A DNA stretch of 64,000 nt from Halomonas sp. SpR8 (GCF_031010195.1 NZ_JAUAMC010000001.1:709175-773174), one strand, 5' to 3'. Positions 29,229-39,504 are shown, counted from the first letter of the stretch. Notes: generated by a model not told the origin, from the letters alone. A program made the numbers and translations.

Positions 29229-29250
29229 CAGCCATTAGGGAGCAGCTAGC

Positions 29251-29295
29251 AAGTATTTGCAGATACTTATTAGTTAATCTAGTATTTGTAGATAA
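29251..29295. promoter_or_regulatory. Candidate operator of the toxin-antitoxin pair
   Basis: Palindrome AAGTATTTGCAGATACTT (29251-29268) and a related half AGTATTTGTAGATAA (29281-29295), 30 bases apart, sit in the AT-rich leader of the antitoxin gene. This is where an Xre-type antitoxin would bind to autoregulate. Confidence 0.55.
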
Positions 29296-29319
29296 ATAGA
29301 GGGGAAGGAAGAAGGCACT

Positions 29320-29718
29320 ATGCAAACCGCATACGATATTACCCAAAACAAAACGGCCGCAGCGTCAGGTTTGAAAGCGGCGGTACAAATTCTCGATAAA
29401 TGGCGCGCGTCTGGCGAGCAGGGCGAAGCGATTTTGCGTGTCTCGCACAGCACGTATGCCCGCGCCCGCCGTGGTGATCTGGCTGAAATCAAGTTAGACA
29501 GCGACCAACTGACCCGAATCAGCTATTTGCTTAACATCCACGCGGCGCTGCGGATGATATTTGATAACCCTATGAACCTTTATGGGTTTGTCAATATGAT
29601 TAATCATAACCCTTACTTCAATGGTCGGACGCCGCTAGAAATTATGGGTTCAGGAGATTTTGCGGCGCTCTACGAAACCTTTAAGCGTATCGATAGCCTG
29701 CGAGGCGGTCAGTGGTAA
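29320..29718 (+). CDS. Antitoxin of RES/Xre system (Xre/MbcA/ParS type, DUF2384)
   Basis: A 132-residue antitoxin. N-terminal HTH-like region (ILRVSHSTYARARRGD) followed by the DUF2384 C-terminal toxin-binding domain (LLNIHAALRMIFDNPMNLYGFVN...YFNGRTPLEIM). Preceded by GGGGAAGGAAGAAGG. It is followed by its toxin gene with a 7-base overlap. Confidence 0.88.
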   Translation: MQTAYDITQNKTAAASGLKAAVQILDKWRASGEQGEAILRVSHSTYARARRGDLAEIKLDSDQLTRISYLLNIHAALRMIFDNPMNLYGFVNMINHNPYFNGRTPLEIMGSGDFAALYETFKRIDSLRGGQW

Positions 29719-30407
29719 AGGCTGCTGATTTGCTGGCGTTACCAGCAAGCGAGGTGATTGGCTACCGGCTGGTTAATAGCAAATTTCCACCCGTTGATCT
29801 ATTTGATGACGTGGCAAACGCGGATGAATTCGCCGCGCTGCACGCTCTCCAGGCGTTAACAAACCCGCGGTTACAAAATGAAGTGGGTAATTTAGCGCTG
29901 CTTCCACCCGAGCAGATACCTTTCGGAATTCGTGGCTGCTCTTATGCGGTTGCTCCATTTACGCATGTGAATCCGCAGGGCTCGCGCTTTAGCAATGGCA
30001 GCTATGGCGTGCTCTATTTTGCCGCTACGCTTGAAACGGCGATTGCCGAAGTAACGTATCACCAGCAAGCGTATTGGCAAAATATAACCGGACTGCATTA
30101 CGAGCGCTTTGTCTTTCGTGGTTTAAAAGGCACTTTCAATGAGCATGGTTTTATTGACGCGCGGGCATTGCCTATTGAGCACAGCATTTATGCACCCGAT
30201 GACTACACGGACGCACAAGCGTTCGGCGTTGAAATTCGTCAGCAGAGCGGTGGTCTACGCTACCACTCGGTGCGTTATCCAGGTGGGCAGTGTTGGGCGC
30301 TGATGACGCCACGCAGTGTCACTGGTGTTGTTCAGACATCGCACTTAGAAATGATTTGGAACGGCGCCATTACACAAGTGAACCATCTGCGCTGCTCCCC
30401 GCGATAA
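29712..30407 (+). CDS. RES-domain toxin (NAD+-degrading family)
   Basis: A 231-residue RES protein. GSRFSNGSYGVLYFAATLETAIAEV carries the conserved Arg, Tyr and Glu of the RES fold. The MbcT relatives degrade NAD+ by phosphorolysis and stop growth. The start is GTG at 29712 (SD GAGGCGG) overlapping the antitoxin stop, the coupled order antitoxin-toxin expected. It ends 7 bases before mntR on the opposite strand. Confidence 0.88.
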   Translation: MVKAADLLALPASEVIGYRLVNSKFPPVDLFDDVANADEFAALHALQALTNPRLQNEVGNLALLPPEQIPFGIRGCSYAVAPFTHVNPQGSRFSNGSYGVLYFAATLETAIAEVTYHQQAYWQNITGLHYERFVFRGLKGTFNEHGFIDARALPIEHSIYAPDDYTDAQAFGVEIRQQSGGLRYHSVRYPGGQCWALMTPRSVTGVVQTSHLEMIWNGAITQVNHLRCSPR

Positions 30408-30413
30408 GCGAGC

Positions 30414-30893
30414 CTATTTTTTTTGCTGCTGCTTAGTAAAACGCTGCATGATCGCGAGGGTTTCATCGCTGACATGATGCTCCATGCCTTCGGCATCAAT
30501 GCGCGCAGTACTATCTTTAACCCCGAGTGCGCGTAAAAAGTGCAGCACAACATCGTGGCGGGCGCGTGACGTTTCCGCCATTTTTTGGCCTGCCTCGGTT
30601 AGAAACAGAGAGCGGTAGGGCTTGCTGGTGACCAATTCCAACTCATTTAAACGCCGGATCATTTTCGATACCGTCGCTTGGCTGACCGCCATGCGATTGG
30701 CAATATCCGCCGCGCGCGCTTCGCCGCGATGTGCCAGTAAGTCGCCAATCAGCTCAACATAGTCTTCAATCAGCTCAGTTTCATGGGCGTTGCGCACCGT
30801 TGCATACTGCTGCGCGTGCTGCTCCACGGGGGGCAGTGCATCACCAGGAATGCTTGGGGCGATCAATGAGGCGTTCGAATTAGAATCAGTCAT
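30414..30893 (-). CDS. mntR: Manganese transport regulator MntR
   Basis: A 159-residue DtxR/MntR-family repressor. After an extended N-terminus come YVELIGDLLAHRGEARAADIANRMAVSQATVSKMIRRL (winged HTH) and a dimerisation/metal-binding region with ETSRARHDVVLHFLRALGV and DAEGMEHHVSDETLAIM, which supplies the Glu/His Mn ligands. It should repress Mn2+ importers when Mn is plentiful. The palindrome at 30971 is a likely site. Divergent from a decayed ABC permease. Confidence 0.9.
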   Translation of the reverse strand: MTDSNSNASLIAPSIPGDALPPVEQHAQQYATVRNAHETELIEDYVELIGDLLAHRGEARAADIANRMAVSQATVSKMIRRLNELELVTSKPYRSLFLTEAGQKMAETSRARHDVVLHFLRALGVKDSTARIDAEGMEHHVSDETLAIMQRFTKQQQKK

Positions 30894-30970
30894 TGGCAAA
30901 TTATATCGGAGGCAGTGATAACAATCATTGGATAGTCATTGAGATAGTAGACTATTTTTACACAACATTC

Positions 30971-30984
30971 TTAGCCAAGGCTAA
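30971..30984. promoter_or_regulatory. Candidate MntR operator
   Basis: TTAGCCAAGGCTAA is palindromic apart from its two central bases and resembles the AGC...GCT core of gammaproteobacterial MntR boxes (recalled). It lies between mntR and the permease remnant. Confidence 0.5.
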
Positions 30985-31013
30985 ACTGTTTGCACAAAGC
31001 TTTTTTGTTGAGC

Positions 31014-31270
31014 TGCAGTCTATTTGATCATGTGGTGCTGCCTGGGGTGGCGATTGCCTATCTGCTGGGCTGGCCGTTCTTTATTGGCGCTTTTATTACT
31101 GGGGCATTGATCCCGGTAGGATCGGCGCGACTGAGCGCCACACGCGGATGAAGTCTGACGCGGCCATAGGGCTGATGTTCACCGGCGCTTTGCGCTCGGC
31201 GCTGCTGTTGACGTTAGTGGTCAGTCTGGAAACCGTCGGTATTATTCTGGTCGTGGCGATAGCGATTGAA
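31014..31270 (+). pseudogene. Remnant of a metal (Mn/Zn/Fe) ABC-3 permease
   Basis: Two abutting frames read as one ABC-3 permease fragment: SLFDHVVLPGVAIAYLLGW then PFFIGAFITGALIPVGSARL up to a TGA at 31149, and after a -1 shift KSDAAIGLMFTGALRSALLL continuing to ~31270. This matches the central 'DA.SHAVLPGV...GIPLAIGA' part of SitC/MntB-type permeases. Only about 85 of ~290 codons remain, without start or C-terminus; the end runs into the 3' end of the PII-like gene. The position beside mntR suggests a former Mn uptake system. Confidence 0.8.
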
Positions 31271-31583
31271 TCTGACTTTTAACCCCGACGGCATCTTCGA
31301 CATCAAGCTGAAATGCGATGCCGGTGCCAGGGGTTTCATCAAACTCGCCTATCCGCGCTATCGCTTCCAGGATATGCCGACTGCGGTGCTCTTCTGCCAA
31401 GAACAAAAGCATATCCCGTTGTGCGGTTATCTCCATGCCGAAGATGCCGTGGGCTTTTTTTAACCCTTCTCCGCGAGCGTTGTTAACGATGGTGGAACCG
31501 GTTGCCCCTGCCTGGCGTGCGGCATCCAAAATGGCATCGGTTAACTCGACTTCTACCATGGCGACAATCAGTTTAAAGCGCAT
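31242..31583 (-). CDS. PII-like signalling protein linked to DUF1538 genes
   Basis: A 113-residue PII (GlnB-type) fold protein: [30 protein letters not shown] is the N-terminal beta-alpha unit; the T-loop region (ARGEGLKKAHGIFGME) is atypical and lacks the uridylylated Tyr51; the C-terminal half has EFDETPGTGIAFQLDVEDAVGV. It is the third gene of a minus-strand operon and overlaps the DUF1538 gene by 11 bases, so it probably regulates those membrane proteins directly. Its ligand is unknown. Confidence 0.85.
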   Translation of the reverse strand: MRFKLIVAMVEVELTDAILDAARQAGATGSTIVNNARGEGLKKAHGIFGMEITAQRDMLLFLAEEHRSRHILEAIARIGEFDETPGTGIAFQLDVEDAVGVKSQIQSLSPRPE

Positions 31584-32388
31584 CGCGCTCTCCTTTTTTT
31601 AACAGCTTGCTTTGCTGAGAGGTGAGGCCCTTGGCTGAGTATTGTCGGGTAATTTTCCACTCGGCGATTTGGGCGTAACCCATCACGGTAATGATAGGAA
31701 ATAAACAGGCCAGCGCGATCATGCCAAACCCATCCATTATCGGGCTGCGTCCCGGTATTTCAGCGGCGAGGCCTAATCCCAGCGCGGCAATAATAGGCAC
31801 GGTAATGGTTGACGTTGTGACCCCGCCAGAATCAAATGCCAGTGGAATGATGGATCGCGGTGACCGCAGCGTTTGAACGATCACCAGCAGGTAAGCCCCG
31901 CAGACAAACCACTGCAACGGCCAGCCCATCACAATGCGCCAAGTGCCCAGCGTAATACCAAACGCCATGCCGAGTGCCACCGCTATACGCAGCATCAAGG
32001 GATTAATCGTGCCGCCAGAAATCTCGCCTGCTTTTAACGAGACTGCGATAAGGGATGGCTCGGCGATAGTGGTGCTGGCGCCAATCGTAAACGCGAAAAT
32101 ATATACCCAATAGTAGTCGCTCCAATGGCGCTGGGCGCCCTCTGCCAAAGCAGGTAGAAACTCACGCTGTGTCAGTTGGGTTGCCATTAACTCACCCATT
32201 GGAAACAGCGCTTGTTCTAAGCCCACCAGGAACAGCGACAGCCCTACCCAAACCATCAAAAAACCGGCCAGCACCTGTGGTAGGCGCTTTACCTGTTTTC
32301 GAATCACTAAGTATTGAAAGCCGAATATGATCGCAGCAATGGGCAGGATATCCAGCAACGTGCCCCAAAAAGTCGCTATCAGGCTCAT
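31573..32388 (-). CDS. DUF1538 membrane protein (second subunit)
   Basis: A 271-residue integral membrane protein of the DUF1538 family, with about seven helices. Diagnostic motifs are [20 protein letters not shown] and [23 protein letters not shown] at 32388 overlaps the stop of the upstream DUF1538 gene (ATGA), giving translational coupling. A transporter or channel role is likely but unproven for this family. Confidence 0.88.
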   Translation of the reverse strand: MSLIATFWGTLLDILPIAAIIFGFQYLVIRKQVKRLPQVLAGFLMVWVGLSLFLVGLEQALFPMGELMATQLTQREFLPALAEGAQRHWSDYYWVYIFAFTIGASTTIAEPSLIAVSLKAGEISGGTINPLMLRIAVALGMAFGITLGTWRIVMGWPLQWFVCGAYLLVIVQTLRSPRSIIPLAFDSGGVTTSTITVPIIAALGLGLAAEIPGRSPIMDGFGMIALACLFPIITVMGYAQIAEWKITRQYSAKGLTSQQSKLLKKGERDAL

Positions 32389-33152
32389 GGCGCGACGCCC
32401 GGTATTAGGTGGATGCCCACAATGCCAAATAACAGCACAAAAATAATCGGCATTACTGAAGCGAGTGCAATAAGCCCAAAGCCATCAAGCATCGGGCTGC
32501 GGCCTTTTATTGAGGACGCTAAGCCAACGCCCAGTGCGGTTACCAGTGGTACGGTAATTGTTGACGTGGTGACGCCGCCTGAGTCGTAGGCGATGCCAAT
32601 CATCTCAGCAGGTGCAAGCAGTGTTAACAGCAGTACCAGCAGGTAACCGCCAATAATCATTAAATGCAGCGGCCAGCCTTTAAAAATACGTATTACGCCG
32701 ATCACCACAGCGGCCCCAACCGAGGCCGCTACTACCATACGCAGAGAAAAGGCAAAGCTGGTTTGTGCGCTAGGGCTATTATCGATAAGCCCACCCTGGG
32801 CAACAACGTCAGCCGCCCTGGCGGCAATGGCGATCAATGCAGGTTCGGCCACGGTAGAGCCAAGCCCCAATGCAAAAGCAAACAGCAGTAGCCAGGTTAT
32901 CGAGCCTTTTGTTACAAATGCGCGGGCTAGGTTCTCACCCAGGGGAAATAGCCCCAGCTCAAGACCTTTAATAAATAGCGTAAGGCCTACGAGCACAAAC
33001 GTTAAACCCAAGGCCAGATCGATCAACGCGAGTGACTCGGGCAGGGGTTGACGGATAACCACTAGCTGAAAAAACGCCATTACCAACACCACCGGCGCAA
33101 GATCTCGCAGGCTGTCTTTTAATTGGTGGGCAAGCGATACCACTAGATCCAT
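32385..33152 (-). CDS. DUF1538 membrane protein (first subunit)
   Basis: A 255-residue protein, homologous to the gene downstream: same two motifs, [19 protein letters not shown] and [21 protein letters not shown], and [19 protein letters not shown]. The pair therefore reflects a duplication; in other genomes the two units occur as one longer protein, as I recall. First gene of the operon; GGAAG precedes the ATG at 33152. Confidence 0.88.
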   Translation of the reverse strand: MDLVVSLAHQLKDSLRDLAPVVLVMAFFQLVVIRQPLPESLALIDLALGLTFVLVGLTLFIKGLELGLFPLGENLARAFVTKGSITWLLLFAFALGLGSTVAEPALIAIAARAADVVAQGGLIDNSPSAQTSFAFSLRMVVAASVGAAVVIGVIRIFKGWPLHLMIIGGYLLVLLLTLLAPAEMIGIAYDSGGVTTSTITVPLVTALGVGLASSIKGRSPMLDGFGLIALASVMPIIFVLLFGIVGIHLIPGVAP

Positions 33153-33279
33153 TGAGTCTTCCGCGTATCAGGAGTAAATACCGGTAACGCAGAGGCGTTA
33201 TCTAAGTAGAATCAGAGTATAGGGCTATCAATAGTCAAAAAATTGATCTCGCGCACGGAAAACACAACGAACCAAATAT

Positions 33280-33408
33280 TCAGCAGAGTCGACTGCCCAA
33301 TAGCAGCAGTGAAGGATCCAGGTTCTGCCAACCCCACCACGCGATAGCCAAGCCAGCAAGTAGCGCGGCTGCTAATAATAGAGTGCCTAGCGTTTTAACA
33401 GCGTTCAT
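33280..33408 (-). CDS. Small membrane protein (42 residues), coupled to the MFS gene
   Basis: An ATG at 33408 opens a 42-codon frame: MNAVKTLGTLLLAAALLAGL, then AIAWWGWQNLDPSLLLLGSRLC and stop. One hydrophobic helix followed by an aromatic interface and a short tail. It overlaps the MFS stop as ATGA and GGTGACG lies upstream as a possible SD. No family is recognised. Confidence 0.55.
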   Translation of the reverse strand: MNAVKTLGTLLLAAALLAGLAIAWWGWQNLDPSLLLLGSRLC

Positions 33409-34613
33409 GACGTCACCGTGGTTACAGCGTCTTGCCTAAGCGGCTTCTCATTGATAAACCAATGCAGGGCGGCAGCCACAACAGAGAGCACAATGGCAAT
33501 TTTCCATACCGCATCGTAATTACCGGTAATATCATAAAAATAGCCGCCCAACCAAACACCCATAAAAGAGCCTAGCTGATGAAATAGAAATACGATGCCG
33601 CCCAGCATGGAGAGATGGCGAACGCCGAAGACTGATGCCACGATGCCGTTGGTCAATGGCACAGTAGAGAGCCATAAAAGCCCCATCACGATGCCGAATA
33701 AGTAAGCGCTAAAAGGACTCAGTGGCAAGAATACGAAGGCAGTAATCACCACCCCACGAATCAAATAAAGCCAGGTAAGCAGCTTGGGCTTGGACCAAAT
33801 GCCGCCCATCCAACCGGCGGTATAGGTGCCGACAATATTGAACAGGCCGACTAACGCCAGCACCGTCGTGCCCACCTGCACCGCAAGACCGTTATCGAAT
33901 AAGTAGCCGGGTAGGTGTACGGCGATGAAAACCACCTGAAAACCGCAGACAAAAAAGCCTAAACAGAGTAGCCAGAAGCCTTTTTGGCCTGCTGCTTCAT
34001 TAAGTGCATCTTTGAGGCTTAAATCAGACGCCGTTTTGGCGGAGGGCTTATCGCGCAGCATGGCGCCAAGCGGAATGATGATAGTGGCGATCGCAGCCAT
34101 TGCCATCAGCGCTGCTGCCCAGCCAAGCCACTCGAGAAGGCCCAGGGTGCCCGGCAGCATCGCGAATTGCCCAAATGACCCGGCGGCGCTAACAATACCC
34201 ATGGCCATACTGCGTTTTTCAGGCGCTACCGCACGGCCAACGGCACCCAAAATAACCGAAAATGTGGTGCCCGAAAGGCCAAAGCCAATCAACAGCCCCG
34301 CGCTGAGCGTCATACCCAACGCAGAGGTAGAAAGGCTCATAAACAGCAGACCTAGGGCATAGAGTAACCCACCCAGCACAATAATTTTTGCTGCGCCAAA
34401 GCGGTCAGCTAGGGCGCCGGTAAAGGGCTGCGCTAAGCCCCAGACAAGGTTTTGGAGAGCGATTGCAAAGGCGAATACGCCGCGTCCCCAGCCAAGGTCG
34501 CTGCTGAGTGGTTCCATAAACAGCCCAAAGCCATGACGCAAGCCCATGGCCGTGGAGATAACCAAACTTCCTAATATGATCAGTAGCAGCGCATGGTTGC
34601 GAATAAGAGCCAT
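33405..34613 (-). CDS. MFS transporter, OFA/monocarboxylate-like
   Basis: A 402-residue major-facilitator protein with about twelve membrane segments. Motif-A-like loop GALADRFGAAKI between helices 2 and 3 and a repeated, looser one (GWMGGIWSKPKL) in the C-terminal half. N-terminal RHGFGLFMEPLSSDLGWGRG resembles the OFA (oxalate/formate antiporter-like) and monocarboxylate branches. Substrate unknown. Monocistronic apart from the small ORF overlapping its end. Confidence 0.85.
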   Translation of the reverse strand: MALIRNHALLLIILGSLVISTAMGLRHGFGLFMEPLSSDLGWGRGVFAFAIALQNLVWGLAQPFTGALADRFGAAKIIVLGGLLYALGLLFMSLSTSALGMTLSAGLLIGFGLSGTTFSVILGAVGRAVAPEKRSMAMGIVSAAGSFGQFAMLPGTLGLLEWLGWAAALMAMAAIATIIIPLGAMLRDKPSAKTASDLSLKDALNEAAGQKGFWLLCLGFFVCGFQVVFIAVHLPGYLFDNGLAVQVGTTVLALVGLFNIVGTYTAGWMGGIWSKPKLLTWLYLIRGVVITAFVFLPLSPFSAYLFGIVMGLLWLSTVPLTNGIVASVFGVRHLSMLGGIVFLFHQLGSFMGVWLGGYFYDITGNYDAVWKIAIVLSVVAAALHWFINEKPLRQDAVTTVTS

Positions 34614-34804
34614 GATGTTCTCTTTTATTTGCAGGCTTACAGTTTGCTTACTATCGCATGGCTTGTGGGCGTTTAGAAGCTGCCAAATAGAGTGCCTAGT
34701 ATAAAAACGCTCATATGAGTGGCGTCATTTAGGTTTACACTTCTAATCTGCTAAAATCCGCCTCCTTCGCTGTTAATGACCGCTCAATAGCTCTAGGGAT
34801 CTTC

Positions 34805-36151
34805 ATGAATGCAGTAATTCTTGCCGTGCTGGTGATGGTGGCGCTTTCGCTTGTGCGTGTCTCAGTGGTATTTGCTTTAGTGGTCGGCGCGTTAGTCGGT
34901 GGTTTAGTGGGCGGGCTATCGCTTGAGCAGACGCTGGATGCCTTTAATGAAGGCGTTGGGGGCGGGGCCCAAGTGGCGCTGGCTTATGCCACTTTAGGTG
35001 CTTTCGCCGTGGCTATTTCCCGCTCCGGATTGCCCGATATGTTGGCTAACCGTTTGATAACGCTTTTGGGTAAGGAAACCACTGCCGCCCAGCAGGCGCG
35101 GGTCAAAATGTTGCTGCTGACGGCAGTGCTGTTAGTAGCGATTTCTTCGCAGAATGCGATTCCGGTACATATTGCTTTTATACCGGTGTTGATTCCGCCG
35201 CTGTTAACCGTAATGAACCGCTTAAAGTTGGATCGTCGTGCGGTAGCCTGTGCGCTCACTTTCGGTTTAACCGCACCCTATATGCTGCTGCCGGTAGGGT
35301 TTGGGGCGATTTTCCTTAATGATATTTTGCTGGCTAATTTGAATAGCGCAGGAGAGCCGTTAGGGCTGGAAATTACCCGTGGCATGGTGCCGATGGCCAT
35401 GGCGATACCGGTCGGCGGTATGGCGCTGGGGTTAATCGTTGCGCTGTTTTGGAGCTATCGGCGCCCGCGAGAATACCAGGCCCAAGATATTGCTAACGCT
35501 AATGTGACTGAAGGACATGCACCTGCTCAGCCGCATATGCTGGGGTTAGTAATGTCAGGCGTGGCGATCGTCGCGGCACTTGGTCTGCAGCTTTATAGCG
35601 GCTCAATGATATTGGGGGGGTTGGTAGGGATTGGCCTGCTTTCAATGGGCGGGATCTTTAAATGGCGCGAAGCGGACGACCTGTTTACCAGCGGTATGCG
35701 TATGATGGCACTGATTGGCTTTATCATGATTTCTGCGGCGGGCTTTGCGGAAGTAATGAAGACCACCGGGGAGATTGACGCTTTGGTGTCAGGGGCCTTT
35801 GCGCTATTTGGTGATAACCGTGGCTTAGCAGCGTTGGTAATGCTGCTGGTAGGGCTGTTTATTACCCTGGGTATTGGCTCGTCGTTCTCAACGATTCCGA
35901 TTATTGCCGCTATTTTTGTGCCCTTGGCGGTACAGTTTGGCTTCTCGCCCATGGCCACAGTAGTGCTGGTGGGAACCGCCGCGGCGCTAGGCGACGCTGG
36001 CTCGCCAGCATCGGATTCAACCTTGGGGCCAACCTCAGGCCTTAACGTTGACCGTCAGCACGATCATATGTGGGACAGCGTGGTGCCGACATTTCTGCAC
36101 TACAACATTCCGTTAGTAGGCTTTGGCTGGCTAGCGGCGATGATGCTCTAA
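34805..36151 (+). CDS. Na+/H+ antiporter family protein (YuiF/NhaC-like)
   Basis: A 448-residue membrane protein with about 11-12 segments. Features: [41 protein letters not shown], and, near the C-terminus, [19 protein letters not shown], typical of Na+/H+-antiporter-family permeases related to YuiF and NhaC. Relatives have been linked both to Na+/H+ antiport and to amino-acid (histidine) uptake; the sequence does not decide. Ends at a perfect terminator. Confidence 0.82.
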   Translation: MNAVILAVLVMVALSLVRVSVVFALVVGALVGGLVGGLSLEQTLDAFNEGVGGGAQVALAYATLGAFAVAISRSGLPDMLANRLITLLGKETTAAQQARVKMLLLTAVLLVAISSQNAIPVHIAFIPVLIPPLLTVMNRLKLDRRAVACALTFGLTAPYMLLPVGFGAIFLNDILLANLNSAGEPLGLEITRGMVPMAMAIPVGGMALGLIVALFWSYRRPREYQAQDIANANVTEGHAPAQPHMLGLVMSGVAIVAALGLQLYSGSMILGGLVGIGLLSMGGIFKWREADDLFTSGMRMMALIGFIMISAAGFAEVMKTTGEIDALVSGAFALFGDNRGLAALVMLLVGLFITLGIGSSFSTIPIIAAIFVPLAVQFGFSPMATVVLVGTAAALGDAGSPASDSTLGPTSGLNVDRQHDHMWDSVVPTFLHYNIPLVGFGWLAAMML

Positions 36152-36185
36152 AGGGGCTGCTTTAAAACGTCTATTTTAGAATCAT

Positions 36186-36215
36186 AAAGGGACAACGCTG
36201 GTTGTCCCTTTTTTC
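36186..36215 (+). terminator. Rho-independent terminator of the antiporter gene
   Basis: Perfect 11-pair stem AAAGGGACAAC/GTTGTCCCTTT with GCTG loop followed by a T tract. Confidence 0.92.
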
Positions 36216-36252
36216 TGGTTGTATCTTTTTTGATTAAGCTGGAGCCTTTTCG

Positions 36253-36984
36253 CTATTTAGGCAGGTGGCTTTCAAACGCGCTTAATAAGCCCCTTAACAA
36301 TGAAAGCTCTTTGCGGCTGGGCTGTGCGCGGGCGAAGAGGGCTTGAAGCTGTTCTTCAGTGCGGGCGTGGGGCTGAGTTAAAAAACCGCTATCCTGCATC
36401 AAGCGGCCCAGGTGCGCTTGAAAGTGTAGGAACTGTTCGCGGCTGGGCGGCGTCGCCTCCAGCGGGCGTTGATAAGCAAAGCCGCTGTCCTCGCCTTTAC
36501 GCCAGGCGCGGTGCACTTCATAAGCCAGTATCTGTACCGCCTGGGATAAATTCAGAATGCCGTAATCAGGATTGGCAGGAATGCTGGCCTGGTGGGTGCA
36601 GCAGCGGATCTCATCATTCGTCAGTCCCGAGCGTTCGCGCCCAAATACTAGCGCCACTGGCGCCGTTTGCGCGTTCTGGATGACGTCTGCCGCCATCTCA
36701 TCGGGCTCGTCAAAGTGGGGCAAGGGCAGGCTGCGTAAGCGCGCACTGGCACCGACGACCTGGACGCAATCGTTAACGGCTTCCTCCAGTGAGTTAACCA
36801 CACGTGCACTCTCCAGCACATCAGTGGCGCCCGCCGCTAGCCGAGTCGCTTCTTCATCGGGGAATAAACGCGGATTAACCAGCACCAGCTCTGTTAAGCC
36901 CATGGTTTTCATGGCCCGGGCCGCAGCGCCGATATTACCGGGGTGGAAGGTCTGAACGAGTACGATACGGATATGCTGCAACAT
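36253..36984 (-). CDS. trmJ: tRNA (cytidine/uridine-32-2'-O)-methyltransferase
   Basis: A 243-residue SPOUT methyltransferase modifying position 32 of tRNAs. N-terminal VLVQTFHPGNIGAAARAMKTMGL, central ALVFGRERSGLTNDEI and IPANPDYGILNLSQAVQILAYE form the trefoil-knot SAM site. The start at 36984 places the VQTFHPGN block at residue 9, as in TrmJ; a GTG/ATG further upstream at 37167 would prefix 61 residues of translated tandem repeat. Confidence 0.93.
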   Translation of the reverse strand: MLQHIRIVLVQTFHPGNIGAAARAMKTMGLTELVLVNPRLFPDEEATRLAAGATDVLESARVVNSLEEAVNDCVQVVGASARLRSLPLPHFDEPDEMAADVIQNAQTAPVALVFGRERSGLTNDEIRCCTHQASIPANPDYGILNLSQAVQILAYEVHRAWRKGEDSGFAYQRPLEATPPSREQFLHFQAHLGRLMQDSGFLTQPHARTEEQLQALFARAQPSRKELSLLRGLLSAFESHLPK

Positions 36985-37077
36985 GCGCTGGAGCCCAGTA
37001 GTTAAAAAAATATAGCTTAAAAAATCGCGCAGATAGTAGCACGTTCGGCCCTGAAAATGGCTGACATGTGTTGCGGC

Positions 37078-37152
37078 AACAGTTTCAAAAACGGTATCGA
37101 CAACAGTTTCAACAACTGTTTCAACAACTGTTTCAAAAACAATATCGACAAC
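37078..37152. repeat. Six-copy 12-bp tandem repeat upstream of trmJ
   Basis: Units AACAGTTTCAAA, AACGGTATCGAC, AACAGTTTCAAC, AACTGTTTCAAC, AACTGTTTCAAA and AACAATATCGAC at 12-base intervals. An alternating higher-order pattern is visible (units 2 and 6 share TATCGAC). In one frame on the minus strand it would encode repeated ETVV. Confidence 0.92.
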
Positions 37153-37179
37153 CCCGTGCCTGTACACGCCTCAAAACGC

Positions 37180-37204
37180 AAGAACCCCGCAAGGCGGGGT
37201 TCTT
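37180..37204 (-). terminator. Rho-independent terminator of groEL
   Basis: Perfect 11-pair stem AAGAACCCCGC/GCGGGGTTCTT with three-base loop; on the minus strand followed by GCGTTTTG. Confidence 0.85.
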
Positions 37205-37254
37205 GGTGACAGCTAAACGCTAGCCGTCAATAGAGCGAAGGGCTCAGGGATGCA

Positions 37255-38910
<1,656 letters not shown>

Positions 38911-38981
38911 CTAAATTGAATGCAAAAACGTGAAAGTGAATAATCGAGGCACTCATCATAAGAGAGTGCGCGACGACGATC

Positions 38982-39275
38982 TTAGCCTTCAACAACCGCA
39001 AGAATATCGGCTTCGCTCATGATTAAGACTTCTTCACCGTCGACTTTTTGCTTTTCGACGCCGTAGCCATCTTTAAAGATCACGTTATCGCCAACCTTAA
39101 CGTCTAGGGGGCGAACATCGCCATTTTCGAGAATGCGACCATTACCAACGGCGAGTACTTCGCCACGCGTTGGTTTTTCTGCTGCATTGCCCGGAAGCAC
39201 GATGCCGCCTGCGGTTTTTTGCTCTTCTTCAACGCGACGGATGATGACACGATCGTGCAAAGGACGGATATTCAT
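38982..39275 (-). CDS. groES: 10 kDa co-chaperonin GroES
   Basis: A 97-residue heptameric lid of Gro[21 protein letters not shown] start, mobile loop [15 protein letters not shown] and C-terminal [16 protein letters not shown]. First gene of the heat-shock operon; SD CAGGAGAACG before ATG at 39275. Confidence 0.98.
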   Translation of the reverse strand: MNIRPLHDRVIIRRVEEEQKTAGGIVLPGNAAEKPTRGEVLAVGNGRILENGDVRPLDVKVGDNVIFKDGYGVEKQKVDGEEVLIMSEADILAVVEG

Positions 39276-39322
39276 TCACGTTCTCCTGAGTATGGTTGAA
39301 GCCCAGTTGAGGGCGGTTAGCT

Positions 39323-39353
39323 AAAAAAGTTCTCGTGGGATTTCCCGCGAGAA
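39323..39353 (-). promoter_or_regulatory. Terminator-like hairpin in the groES leader
   Basis: On the minus strand TTCTCGCGGG pairs with CCCACGAGAA (one C-A mismatch) with loop AAAT, followed by C and six T. It lies between the heat-shock promoter and groES, so it may attenuate groESL or have been left from fxsA. Confidence 0.55.
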
Positions 39354-39424
39354 GCGAAGGCCTTACAGCCTCCATTGTTAATGGCAGTACCGTTAGTAGC
39401 TGCCGAATTTGTGTGCTGGCTAAA

Positions 39425-39452
39425 AAGTGGGGGCTGCGGATGGTCTTTCAAG
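39425..39452 (-). promoter_or_regulatory. Sigma-32 heat-shock promoter of groESL
   Basis: On the minus strand CTTGAAA (-35, 39446-39452) and CCCCACTT (-10, 39425-39432) are separated by 13 bases, close to the RpoH consensus CTTGAAA / CCCCATNT. No CIRCE inverted repeat is present. Confidence 0.85.
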
Positions 39453-39504
39453 GGGGCGGGCAATAAAAAATTGCTTTTTTGTCGATTTTCTTCCCAGAGG
39501 AGCC

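Noticed and set aside
36985..37167. N-terminal extension of TrmJ through the 12-bp repeats
   Set aside because: It is a translation of the tandem repeat, lacks an SD, and moves the SPOUT motif far from its usual place.
39276..39424. CIRCE element controlling groESL
   Set aside because: No TTAGCACTC-N9-GAGTGCTAA inverted repeat; a sigma-32 promoter is present instead.
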